Origin: Chryseobacterium cheonjiense
GTDB lineage: Bacteria; Bacteroidota; Bacteroidia; Flavobacteriales; Weeksellaceae
Reading direction: 5' to 3'
DNA: 64,000 nucleotides
NCBI RefSeq assembly: GCF_012927265.1
Contig: NZ_JABBGF010000001.1
Span: 124,001-188,000, forward strand
Position 1 is the first letter of the stretch. Every line of letters begins with the position of its first letter. The position numbers and the translations under genes are program-made. The notes under the pieces were generated by a model, which saw nothing but the letters and a program-made list of their open reading frames with translations, had not been told where the DNA came from and did no database searches. Positions 32,744 through 41,090 of this stretch are shown in pieces.

Positions 32744-33748
32744 ATGCAAAACTTCGAAATATCCGTGCTGGATCTTGCTCCCGTGAAAAAGGACAAGACC
32801 ATTCACGATACCTTTCAGGATAGTCTTTCATTAGCCAATCATGCCGAAAGTTTAGATTATAAAAGATTCTGGCTTGCAGAACACCACAATATGGAAAGCA
32901 TTGCCAGTTCGGCAACCTCTGTGTTGATCGGCTTTATTGCCAACGGAACCAAAAAAATCAGGGTAGGATCAGGAGGAATCATGCTTCCGAATCACAGCTC
33001 TCTCGTTATCGCCGAACAATTCGGAACCCTTGAATCGCTTTTCCCGGGGAGGATCGATCTCGGATTGGGTAGGGCGCCCGGAACGGATGGTCTTACCGCT
33101 CAGGCATTAGGAAGAAATCCGGCCATTATCAATCAGCAGTTTCCAAGACAGATCCTGGAGCTGCAGAAATATTTCTCTAAAGAAAATTCTGAAGCGTTGG
33201 TACGGGCAATTCCGGGAGAAGGGCTTGATATTCCTCTTTATATTTTGGGATCGAGTACAGATAGTGCTTTTTTAGCTGCTGAACTTGGTCTTCCGTATGC
33301 ATTTGCAGGGCATTTTGCTCCGGAACAGATGGAAATGGCTTTCAATATTTACAGACAAAATTTTGAACCTTCAAAATACTGCACCGAACCTTATATTATT
33401 GCTTGTATCAATGGGGTAGCTGCAGAGACTTCAGAAGAAGCTCACAAAATGTCCACGACCTTGTTTCAGGCTTTTATCAATATCATCCGTAATGACAGAA
33501 AGCCTTTTGCGCCGCCGGTTGATGAGATGGATGATATATGGTCGCCCATGGAAAAATCAATGGTTTTACAAAAGCTGCGTTATACTTTCATTGGAGATCA
33601 GGCTGAAATTGAAGAACAGATTAAAAGTTTTCAGGAGAAATTTAATGTCAATGAACTGATGATAAATTCTCATATTTATGATCATCAGAAAAGACTTAAT
33701 TCCTATACTATTTTCAGAAAAGCAAAAGACGCTGTTCTTAATGGATAA
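32744..33748 (+). CDS. LLM-class flavin-dependent oxidoreductase
   Basis: 334 residues of the bacterial luciferase-like fold. FEISVLDLAPV at the start, FWLAEHHNMESIAS at about 41-54, GSGGIMLPNHSSLVIAEQFGTL at about 73-94 (given in parts: IRVGSGGIMLPNH, VIAEQFGTL) and RIDLGLGRAPGTD at about 104-116 are landmarks of the MsnO8-like subgroup of the luciferase family. It probably uses reduced FMN (F420 is less likely here). Substrate unknown. The gene lies alone upstream of ribB, which makes a flavin precursor. Confidence 0.88.
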   Translation: MQNFEISVLDLAPVKKDKTIHDTFQDSLSLANHAESLDYKRFWLAEHHNMESIASSATSVLIGFIANGTKKIRVGSGGIMLPNHSSLVIAEQFGTLESLFPGRIDLGLGRAPGTDGLTAQALGRNPAIINQQFPRQILELQKYFSKENSEALVRAIPGEGLDIPLYILGSSTDSAFLAAELGLPYAFAGHFAPEQMEMAFNIYRQNFEPSKYCTEPYIIACINGVAAETSEEAHKMSTTLFQAFINIIRNDRKPFAPPVDEMDDIWSPMEKSMVLQKLRYTFIGDQAEIEEQIKSFQEKFNVNELMINSHIYDHQKRLNSYTIFRKAKDAVLNG

Positions 33749-33764
33749 CAAACCCTTATCATAA

Positions 33765-33794
33765 TTGGGAGATGCTTATTTTTGAGTATCTTTG
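33765..33794 (+). promoter_or_regulatory. Promoter of ribB
   Basis: TTG at 33765-33767 and TATCTTTG at 33787-33794, spaced 19 bp: an exact Bacteroidota promoter. The leader to ATG 33813 is only about 12 nt, which excludes an FMN riboswitch here. Confidence 0.6.
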
Positions 33795-33812
33795 CAAAAA
33801 CTTAAAGTAAAA

Positions 33813-34934
33813 ATGTCTGATATTAAATTAAATACTATTCCTGAGGCTATCGAAGACCTTAAAAATGGTAAAATAATCATAGTAGTAGATGATGAAGACA
33901 GAGAGAATGAAGGAGATTTTCTTTGTGCCGCAGAACTGACGACACCGGAAATTATCAATTTTATGGCACTCCACGGAAGAGGATTGATCTGTATGCCGCT
34001 TCCTGAAAAAAGATGCGATGAACTGGGATTGGAAGTAATGGTAAGCCGAAGCAGTGATCCAAAGGAAACAGCCTTTACCGTATCGGTAGACCTTCTTGGA
34101 AACGGAACTTCTACAGGTATTTCTGCAGCCGACAGAGCTAAAACCATTCTTGCTTTAATGGATGAAAAATCCAAGCCGACCGATTTTATGCGTCCGGGAC
34201 ATATCTTCCCGCTTCGTGCAAAAAAAGGAGGTGTATTGAAGAGAGCAGGACATACAGAAGCTGCCATTGATCTTACCTGTCTGGCAGGATTGAAAGAAGG
34301 AGGGGTGATCTGTGAAATCATGAACGAAGACGGTTCAATGTCCCGTTTGCCCGAGCTTTATGCTTTTGCACAGAAGCACGATATGAAGATTGTTTCGATT
34401 GAAGACCTGATTCATTACCAGCTTAAAAAAGGAAATCTTATCGAAAGAATTGAAGAAAGAAAGGTGAAAACGGCTTACGGAGACTATGATTTCTTTGCTT
34501 TCAGGGAAACTTCAAATGATCAGATTCATTTTGCTTTAACAAAAGGTGCTTGGACGGTTGATGAGCCTGTTTTGGTAAGAGTGCAGTCTTCCGATTCTTA
34601 TTTTGATGTTCTGACAAGATTAAATAACGGTGAAAAGCCTTTGTTGGAAAAAGTAACCAGTATGGTGAACGAAGCAGGGAAGGGTGCTATTATTTTTATC
34701 AATAATGTTTCTAATTCCGAAAATACGTTAAGAAAGCTTCAGCAGTTCCTGAATTATCAGGACGGACAGGTTCAACACCCAACGTTAGCGTACAATTATA
34801 GAGATTACGGTATCGGAACACAGATCCTTAAAAATCTTGGAATCAATAAATTTAAAGTAATCACCCAAAATCCTAACATTAAGCCTCAGGTTGGAGGTTA
34901 TGATGTTGAGGTAACGGAGATGGTACAGCTGTAG
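33813..34934 (+). CDS. ribB: 3,4-dihydroxy-2-butanone-4-phosphate synthase with degenerate cyclohydrolase II-like tail
   Basis: 373 residues from MSDIKLNTIPEA. Residues 1-205 form the DHBP synthase domain with DDEDRENEGDFLCAAE (acidic metal loop), THE-equivalent segment STGISAADRAKTI and RPGHIFPLRAKKGGVL then RAGHTEAAIDL. It makes the four-carbon unit of riboflavin from ribulose 5-phosphate. The C-terminal half has the outline of GTP cyclohydrolase II (TAYGDYDFFAF, PVLVRVQSSD, RDYGIGTQIL), but the three zinc-binding cysteines and catalytic arginine region are absent. So it is expected to have RibB activity only. Confidence 0.9.
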   Translation: MSDIKLNTIPEAIEDLKNGKIIIVVDDEDRENEGDFLCAAELTTPEIINFMALHGRGLICMPLPEKRCDELGLEVMVSRSSDPKETAFTVSVDLLGNGTSTGISAADRAKTILALMDEKSKPTDFMRPGHIFPLRAKKGGVLKRAGHTEAAIDLTCLAGLKEGGVICEIMNEDGSMSRLPELYAFAQKHDMKIVSIEDLIHYQLKKGNLIERIEERKVKTAYGDYDFFAFRETSNDQIHFALTKGAWTVDEPVLVRVQSSDSYFDVLTRLNNGEKPLLEKVTSMVNEAGKGAIIFINNVSNSENTLRKLQQFLNYQDGQVQHPTLAYNYRDYGIGTQILKNLGINKFKVITQNPNIKPQVGGYDVEVTEMVQL

Positions 34935-34991
34935 TCAATGGTCAATTGTGAATTGGCTTCGTTTTAAGTGATTGATATCAGTTAATATAAA

Positions 34992-35026
34992 AACCTTCAG
35001 GATTTCAAAAATCTTGAAGGTTTCTT
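34992..35026. terminator. Bidirectional terminator between ribB and fmt
   Basis: AAACCTTCA-GGATTTCAAAAATC-TTGAAGGTTTCTTTTT, flanked by A and T runs, between convergent genes. Confidence 0.75.
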
Positions 35027-35042
35027 TTTAATAAAATTATTT

Positions 35043-35990
35043 TTAAATAATCCTTATACCCTCAAAGCTTCTGAATCCGTTCAGAAAGTCTTTGATATTC
35101 ATTCTTTTCTTTCCTTCCAGCTGCAGTTCTAAAGGGAAATATATTCCGTCAGCAGTATAGATCTTAAATTCATTCTTAGAAATATCTATAGTTCCGGCAG
35201 GCTTATCATGATTAGCAACCTCGAATTTACCTCCGAAAATTTTCAGTCCTTTTTCTTCGTTTCCGATTTGTAATGTAGTGAAAGCAGCAGGATAAGGAGA
35301 CATTCCCAAAACAAACTGATGAACCTCTTTAGATTTTTTTGTCCAGTCTATTTTAGTATCTTCTTTAAAGATTTTATAAGCATTTTTAGGATGCTCAACA
35401 TGAGGTTGAGGTCTTTCGGTAATGGTATTTTCAGCAAGCCCGTCAAGAGTTTTTACTACGAGTTTTGCGCCCATTTCCATCAACCGGTCATGAAGACTTC
35501 CCGCATTTTCATCAGGCAGAATCGGTAATTCTTCCTGAAGCAGTATATTTCCTTCGTCAATTTTCTCATTAATAAAAAAAGTTGTGGCTCCTGTTTTTTT
35601 TTCACCGTTGATTACGGCATAATTAATGGGAGCGGCTCCTCTGTAATCCGGAAGCAGGGAAGCGTGAAGGTTAAAAGTTCCCATTTTGGGCATTTCAAAA
35701 AGCACTTTTGGCATCATCCTGAATGCAACTACTACAAAAACATCGGCATCCAGTTTTCTCAATTCATTCAGAAATTCCGGATTTCTTAATTTTTCAGGCT
35801 GAAAAACAGGAATATTATTTTCTGCCGCAAAAATTTTTACAGGCGACTGGTTCACTTTTTGACCACGTCCGCTTGCCTTATCTGCAACCGTTACAACACC
35901 TACAACTTTATGATGAGAATTATGTATGGCTTCCAAAGAAGTCTTTGCAAACTCCGGAGTGCCTAAAAAAACAACTTTCAATGATTTCAT
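35043..35990 (-). CDS. fmt: Methionyl-tRNA formyltransferase
   Basis: 315 residues. N-terminal formyltransferase domain with VVFLGTPEFA, NLHASLLPDYRGAAPINY at about 110-127 (catalytic Asn and His and the SLLP signature) and INEKIDEGNIL (catalytic Asp). The C-terminal domain binds the initiator tRNA. It transfers the formyl group from 10-formyl-tetrahydrofolate to Met-tRNA for initiation. It follows recQ on the same strand with a 55-bp gap. Confidence 0.95.
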   Translation of the reverse strand: MKSLKVVFLGTPEFAKTSLEAIHNSHHKVVGVVTVADKASGRGQKVNQSPVKIFAAENNIPVFQPEKLRNPEFLNELRKLDADVFVVVAFRMMPKVLFEMPKMGTFNLHASLLPDYRGAAPINYAVINGEKKTGATTFFINEKIDEGNILLQEELPILPDENAGSLHDRLMEMGAKLVVKTLDGLAENTITERPQPHVEHPKNAYKIFKEDTKIDWTKKSKEVHQFVLGMSPYPAAFTTLQIGNEEKGLKIFGGKFEVANHDKPAGTIDISKNEFKIYTADGIYFPLELQLEGKKRMNIKDFLNGFRSFEGIRII

Positions 35991-36045
35991 GATGCAAAGA
36001 TAAGCGGTTTATCAATAAAAATCAGGTATAACCTTAAGCCATTGC

Positions 36046-37947
36046 TCAGGCTAAAGCATACGTTCTGAAATTCAACATTTTTACTTTTCCTGAATCCAGC
36101 AGATAGATAAGATTCTCCAGGATATTTTCTTTAGGATGATAATTCAGCTGGATCGAAATTTCTTCTATGGTTGACGGCTTTTTAGTAAGTGCCTGCAAAA
36201 TTTCTCCGGAAATATTCTTCCCGAAAATAGATTGCCTGTTAGTTTCACAAACAGAGCACTGTCCGCAGTTTTTAGATTTCTTTTCACCGAAATACATGAG
36301 AATCAGTTTCATTTTACAGTACCGGCTATCCTCAATATAAAATTTCATTTCTTCCCATTTCTGGATTTTATTTTTCTGAATATGTTCAAAAAGCTTCCAG
36401 TATTGTGAAGTATTAAGTCTTTCGTCTCTTGGTTTTAAAAATTTGATACTGGATAGGGCTCCGTCTACATATTCTACGTATCCTTTCTGCTGTAGCTCTT
36501 TCAGTCTTTCTTTAATTAAATGAACACTTACGCCGATCTTATTGCTTACCTGCTGCTCGCTGAACATTACCTTATGGGTAGTAATTCCTGATATGGTACG
36601 AAGCATCAGCTCAATAAAATAAGCATCTTTGTGCGGAAGCTGGTCGATTTCATCCGCCTGCATCAGAAGCTGAAGGGAAGAAAGGCTTTTATGGTCATTG
36701 AAATAAATAATTTCCTGGTTGTGAAGAAAGTTCAGGACATTTTTAATTTTTGCTGAAGAAAGTTTTGTGAAATTCTGAATTCCATTTAAATTGAGCTGAA
36801 AGACCTTTTCAGGCATTTCAAATTCTGCCACCTGAAAAATAGAGTAGAGGTAAGTGATGATTTTTAAGAACTCAGTTTTACCCGGAGTCTGGTTTTTTAA
36901 AATATCATCAAAATTAGAAAGTTCCTGTTTGTCCCAAAGTAAAAAAGCAAAGCTTTCCTGGCCATCTCTTCCGGCTCTCCCGATTTCCTGGTAATAATTT
37001 TCAATGGAAGGAGCAGGGGAATAATGAATCACAAAACGGACATTGTCTTTATCGATTCCCATTCCAAAGGCATTTGTGGAGATTAAAACTTGGCTGTCAC
37101 TGTTATTCCAGATGGTCTGCTTGGCATTTTTTTCTTTTGTGGTAAGCCCGGCATGGAAAAAATCGACATTGTTTAATTGATTTTTTCGTAAGAATGCACT
37201 GAGGAGCTCTGCTTCTCTTCTCGTTCTTACATAAATGATTCCCGACTGTTTAGTGAATTTCAGGATATCATAGATTTTTTGAAATTTATCAGAAACTTCT
37301 TCTGTGAAAATTCTGATATTGTCCCTTTTAAAACTTCTCTGAAAAACCTGAGGATCTTTAAGATCGAGCTTTGCTTTGATTTCATCCAGAACCTTTGGTG
37401 TAGCCGTTGCCGTTAATGCCAGACACGGAATTTCAGGATTATTTCTTCTGAATTCTTTAATGTTCTGATAGCTCGGCCTGAAATCCTGTCCCCATTCTGA
37501 AATGCAGTGTGCTTCATCCACTGCAATAAAGGACATCTGGATTTCTTCAATATTTTGAAGAAACTGTTTATTGGTCAACCTTTCCGGAGAGATGTAAAGC
37601 AGTTTGGTTAATCCTTCTTTGCAACGGTCATAGATTCCTTCAGCATCATATTCGTCTAATTCCGAAGACAGATACTCTGCTTCAATTCCTCTTGATTTCA
37701 GCTGGCCAACCTGATCTTTCATTAACGCCAGAAGTGGGGAAATTACAAGGCATGTTCCTTCTTTTAATAAAGCAGGAAGCTGATAACAAAGAGATTTTCC
37801 TGCTCCTGTGGGCAAAAGGACGAGCGTGTCTTTTTCATTAATAACAGAATCAATAATAGCTTCCTGAGAGTCCCGGAAGTTATCATAACCCCAAAAATAT
37901 TTTAAGGTTTTGAATTTTAATTCTTGAAAATCTTGTTGGGAAATCAT
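36046..37947 (-). CDS. recQ: ATP-dependent DNA helicase RecQ
   Basis: 633 residues from MISQQDFQELKF; the ATG 30 bp upstream adds non-conserved residues. Walker A PTGAGKSLCYQLPA, DEAHCISEWGQDFRPSY (DEAH and aromatic-rich loop; Gln replaces the usual His in this loop), motif V/VI IGRAGRDG. The RecQ-C zinc site is CKMKLILMYFG...NCGQCSVC. The winged helix follows. No HRDC domain of the usual length is present at the C-terminus, as in other short Bacteroidota RecQ proteins. A 3'-5' helicase for recombination and fork repair. Confidence 0.93.
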   Translation of the reverse strand: MISQQDFQELKFKTLKYFWGYDNFRDSQEAIIDSVINEKDTLVLLPTGAGKSLCYQLPALLKEGTCLVISPLLALMKDQVGQLKSRGIEAEYLSSELDEYDAEGIYDRCKEGLTKLLYISPERLTNKQFLQNIEEIQMSFIAVDEAHCISEWGQDFRPSYQNIKEFRRNNPEIPCLALTATATPKVLDEIKAKLDLKDPQVFQRSFKRDNIRIFTEEVSDKFQKIYDILKFTKQSGIIYVRTRREAELLSAFLRKNQLNNVDFFHAGLTTKEKNAKQTIWNNSDSQVLISTNAFGMGIDKDNVRFVIHYSPAPSIENYYQEIGRAGRDGQESFAFLLWDKQELSNFDDILKNQTPGKTEFLKIITYLYSIFQVAEFEMPEKVFQLNLNGIQNFTKLSSAKIKNVLNFLHNQEIIYFNDHKSLSSLQLLMQADEIDQLPHKDAYFIELMLRTISGITTHKVMFSEQQVSNKIGVSVHLIKERLKELQQKGYVEYVDGALSSIKFLKPRDERLNTSQYWKLFEHIQKNKIQKWEEMKFYIEDSRYCKMKLILMYFGEKKSKNCGQCSVCETNRQSIFGKNISGEILQALTKKPSTIEEISIQLNYHPKENILENLIYLLDSGKVKMLNFRTYALA

Positions 37948-37977
37948 GGGATAAAAATACTGAAACTTAACTGACAA

Positions 37978-38000
37978 AAAAAGCCACGCATTGCGTGACT
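37978..38000 (-). terminator. Terminator of the OmpA-protein operon
   Basis: AGTCACGCA-AT-GCGTGGCTTTTTTTG on the minus strand. Confidence 0.75.
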
Positions 38001-38026
38001 TTATTATTATTTATAAAATTACTCTA

Positions 38027-39490
38027 TTATTTAGCTTCAAAATAAACTCTTCTGTTGGCTCTGTTTTTCCATTCAGGGCATTTTGTAGCGGGGTCACATT
38101 CAGGATACTTAAGGTCTTTTTTGCCTCTTCCTATTGCATTTAATTTATCAGACTGCACACCGTTTTTAATTAAATAATTTTTAACACTGTTCGCTCTTCT
38201 TTCTGATAATTTTTGGTTATAGGCTTCAGAAGCTCTTGTATCTGTAGCTCCAACTACCGTATAAGTTCCGTTGGAAGAGTTGATATAATTAACCGCATTG
38301 TTCAGGATAGGCGTATTGGAAGGTAAAATTCTGTCTGAATTAAGATCAAATTCAATTCCTTCTAATTTGGTTTCATCCTCAATTACAGTTCCTCTTGTTG
38401 TAGGATCCGGAGTTGTAGGACAGCCTTGGTTTTCAACAGGTCCGGGAACTGTTATACATTTATCATTAAGATCTATTACACCGTCCAGATCGGTATCAAG
38501 TGCAACACCGGCACCATCTACTCTTGCTCCTGAAGGAGTATCAAGCTGTCTGTCCCAATCATCGCAAACACCGTCGTTATCAAGATCTCCTTTTTTACAA
38601 ACTTCAATATCCTGGTTTTTACTTGCCAGAACATCCAATTTATAGTACATTTCCTGAAGCGGGTCATGCCACATCAGGTGAGATTCGTGTTTTCCCAGTT
38701 TTAAAGAAACCCCTAAAGTTGCATTAAAGAAGTTGTCGGATACTTGTTCCTCTCTCTGATTAATAGTGCTGTATTTGTCGCCTCCGCCATCAAATTCATC
38801 ATCGCCGGTAATCGCGTACATTACTCTTCCTTCAATATCGATTCTTCTGTTTACCTTAAACTTAAGACCAGCTCCGGCCTGTGCAAACATGGAACCCAGC
38901 TTAAATGGTTTGATTTCAGTGACCATTCTTTCTCCTGTTTCATCCTTCTGATAAGCACGGTATGCCAGAGTTCCTAAACCTGCATATCCATGCAACGCCC
39001 ATCTGTACGGAGAATGATTATCCACTCTTCTGAAAAGATTGGAAAGATTGACATCTCCCAGCAATGAAATGGCATCATACTGCGTTCTGGCACCAACCTG
39101 CTGATATACTGAGGCATTTGCAGGTGCATCCTTTTTGGTATTGAACCATCCCTGTCTTGTTTCGCCTCTGTCATATTGTAAGTTAATCCCAAAAGCATGG
39201 GTGATCGCTTTGTCGATACTTACGTATGCAGAATAGCCAAATACGTTTTTACCGTTACCGTTTTTTATGGATGTTAAGTCAGCAGATTGAACTAATGGTA
39301 CGCCGGCACCGAATGAAATTGCCCAATCATTGAATCTTTTTACTTTATTTGTAAACGGAGAAATATTTGCAGAACCTGAAGAGAATGTATTTGGATATTC
39401 TCCGGCTGATGTGACTGCTATTGAGTCTTGTGCAAAGCCTGTTGCGGGAACAGCTAATGCTAATGCAACAATTGCTAAACTTAATTTCAT
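38027..39490 (-). CDS. OmpA-family outer membrane protein with type 3 thrombospondin-like repeats
   Basis: 487 residues. Signal peptide (MKLSLAIVALALAVPATGFA), an N-terminal beta-barrel-like region of about 290 residues, then calcium-type repeats rich in Asp (DLDNDGVCDDWDR, DTDLDGVIDLNDKC) and a C-terminal OmpA domain with GIEFDLNSDRILPSN, YTVVGATDTRASEAYNQKLS and RRANSVKNYLI, which binds peptidoglycan. Ends KNRANRRVYFEAK. It anchors the outer membrane to the wall. Second gene of a tandem pair with the protein at 39521. Confidence 0.9.
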   Translation of the reverse strand: MKLSLAIVALALAVPATGFAQDSIAVTSAGEYPNTFSSGSANISPFTNKVKRFNDWAISFGAGVPLVQSADLTSIKNGNGKNVFGYSAYVSIDKAITHAFGINLQYDRGETRQGWFNTKKDAPANASVYQQVGARTQYDAISLLGDVNLSNLFRRVDNHSPYRWALHGYAGLGTLAYRAYQKDETGERMVTEIKPFKLGSMFAQAGAGLKFKVNRRIDIEGRVMYAITGDDEFDGGGDKYSTINQREEQVSDNFFNATLGVSLKLGKHESHLMWHDPLQEMYYKLDVLASKNQDIEVCKKGDLDNDGVCDDWDRQLDTPSGARVDGAGVALDTDLDGVIDLNDKCITVPGPVENQGCPTTPDPTTRGTVIEDETKLEGIEFDLNSDRILPSNTPILNNAVNYINSSNGTYTVVGATDTRASEAYNQKLSERRANSVKNYLIKNGVQSDKLNAIGRGKKDLKYPECDPATKCPEWKNRANRRVYFEAK

Positions 39491-39520
39491 ATGTATTTTT
39501 TTTAGTATTTTTAATAATAG

Positions 39521-40633
39521 TTATTTATTTGTAGGGCAACCCTGATTTTCAACAGGTCCCGGAACCGTTACACATTTGTCGTATAAATCTATAGTTCCGT
39601 CCATATCGATATCTAAAGCTACACCGGCGCCATCTACCCGTGCTCCGGAAGGTGTATCAAGCTGTCTGTCCCAGTCGTCACAAACTCCATCACCGTCTGC
39701 ATCGCCTTTTTCGCATACAACCAGTTCCGGACTTTTGTTTTCAAGCACATAAGCTCTATAATAAGCTTCCTGTAGAGGATCGTGCCAAGTAAGATGAGTC
39801 ATGTGTTTTCCTAATTTGAAAGAAAGACCAAGATTCACAGTCCATGCATTATCGGATCTTCTTTTATTAATCATGTTATACTTAGAGACAGCAGAGCTGG
39901 GATCATAGTCTGCCGGACCCGCATAGCCACCGCCATCAAACTCGTCGTCTCCACTGATAATGTACATTGTTCTTGCTTCGACATCAATAAGTTTGGAAAC
40001 ATTATATTTAACTCCTACTCCCAGTTGGTAATAAATGGAATTTATATCCAGCTTCTGATTAATAAATAAGGGAATCCTTGCGGGAACGGTGCTCCATCTG
40101 AACTCATTATTATCATGCAGTGAGGTATTGTAGTTCATGACACCTATACCGGCATATCCATGCAAGGCCCATCTGTAGGGAGAATGATTGTCAACTCTTC
40201 TTAAAAGATTGGAAAAATTAACATCACCCATTAAAGCAATCTGATTATATTTCGTTTTTGCCTCCCCAACTCCCGCAGCTATACCTGCAGCTCCTTCCAG
40301 CTGAGCCTTCTGCGTTGTTTCACCTCTCTGGTAAATAAGACTTATTCCGAAAACATGGGTAATCTGTTTGTCTAAGCTTACATACGAATTATATCCCCAG
40401 TTAATCTTTTGATCTGTAATCGACTTAAGGTCTGAGTGAACCATAAATGCAGCACCTCCACCTATCGATACAGACCAGTCATTGAATCGTCTGGACGCAT
40501 TGTTGAAAGGTTGGACATTGGCAGAACCTGAAGAAAATGTATTGGGATACATATCATTAGAGGTGACAGCAATACTGTCCTGCGCATACATTGCAACAGG
40601 CATTGCAGCCAATAACAATAAACTTAATTTCAT
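39521..40633 (-). CDS. Paralogue of the OmpA-family protein, without the OmpA domain
   Basis: 370 residues. Signal peptide (MKLSLLLLAAMPVAMYA) and a beta-barrel region strongly similar to its downstream neighbour, with the same QDSIAVTSNDMYPNTFSSGS start, VDNHSPYRWALHGYAG and DGDGVCDDWDRQLDTPSG. It ends GPVENQGCPTNK just where the neighbour goes on into its OmpA domain. So this copy is a barrel plus calcium repeats without wall-binding part. It starts 22 bp after folK and may be co-transcribed with it. Confidence 0.85.
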   Translation of the reverse strand: MKLSLLLLAAMPVAMYAQDSIAVTSNDMYPNTFSSGSANVQPFNNASRRFNDWSVSIGGGAAFMVHSDLKSITDQKINWGYNSYVSLDKQITHVFGISLIYQRGETTQKAQLEGAAGIAAGVGEAKTKYNQIALMGDVNFSNLLRRVDNHSPYRWALHGYAGIGVMNYNTSLHDNNEFRWSTVPARIPLFINQKLDINSIYYQLGVGVKYNVSKLIDVEARTMYIISGDDEFDGGGYAGPADYDPSSAVSKYNMINKRRSDNAWTVNLGLSFKLGKHMTHLTWHDPLQEAYYRAYVLENKSPELVVCEKGDADGDGVCDDWDRQLDTPSGARVDGAGVALDIDMDGTIDLYDKCVTVPGPVENQGCPTNK

Positions 40634-40655
40634 ACAATATGTTTTTTATGTTTTT

Positions 40656-41072
40656 TTAGATAAAATCTTTTAATAATATTCTTGAAAATTCTCTTTCAGA
40701 AAGATGTTTTTGATGAGGGATTTTTAGTCTTTCTGATATAAATTTTATTCCATTGAACGTAACGATATCAATATCAATAACTCTGTCGGTATGTTCTCCG
40801 GTTACAGTAGTATCGTCTGTTCTTCCCATTTCTACTTCAATACGTTTAATAAGAGTAAGAAGCTGAAATGGTGAAAGATGTGTGAATATTATTGATGCAA
40901 TATTACAAAAAATATTGGAACTGGCAAATTCCACAGGTTCCGATGTTAAAAAATCACTTACTTCCCGTATTTCATTTCCTGCCTGTTCTATCTTATCCAG
41001 AGCGGTCTGCAGATTTTTTTTTTGGTCTCCGAGATTACTTCCAAGTAACAAAACGACTTTATGTTGCGACAT
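40656..41072 (-). CDS. folK: 2-amino-4-hydroxy-6-hydroxymethyldihydropteridine pyrophosphokinase
   Basis: 138 residues. LLLGSNLGD near the start, RTDDTTVTGEHTDRVIDIDIV at about 90-110 (RVIDIDI is the metal-binding part; given with the loop before it in short form) and IPHQKHLSEREF at the end are HPPK landmarks. It transfers pyrophosphate from ATP to the pterin in folate synthesis. It is divergent from sppA with only 18 bp between the coding regions, so the two promoters must overlap the neighbouring genes. Confidence 0.9.
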   Translation of the reverse strand: MSQHKVVLLLGSNLGDQKKNLQTALDKIEQAGNEIREVSDFLTSEPVEFASSNIFCNIASIIFTHLSPFQLLTLIKRIEVEMGRTDDTTVTGEHTDRVIDIDIVTFNGIKFISERLKIPHQKHLSEREFSRILLKDFI

Positions 41073-41090
41073 ATTGAAAAATGATTGTTT

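Noticed and set aside
33795..33812. FMN riboswitch ahead of ribB
   Set aside because: The leader between promoter and ATG is about 12 nt, too short for an aptamer.
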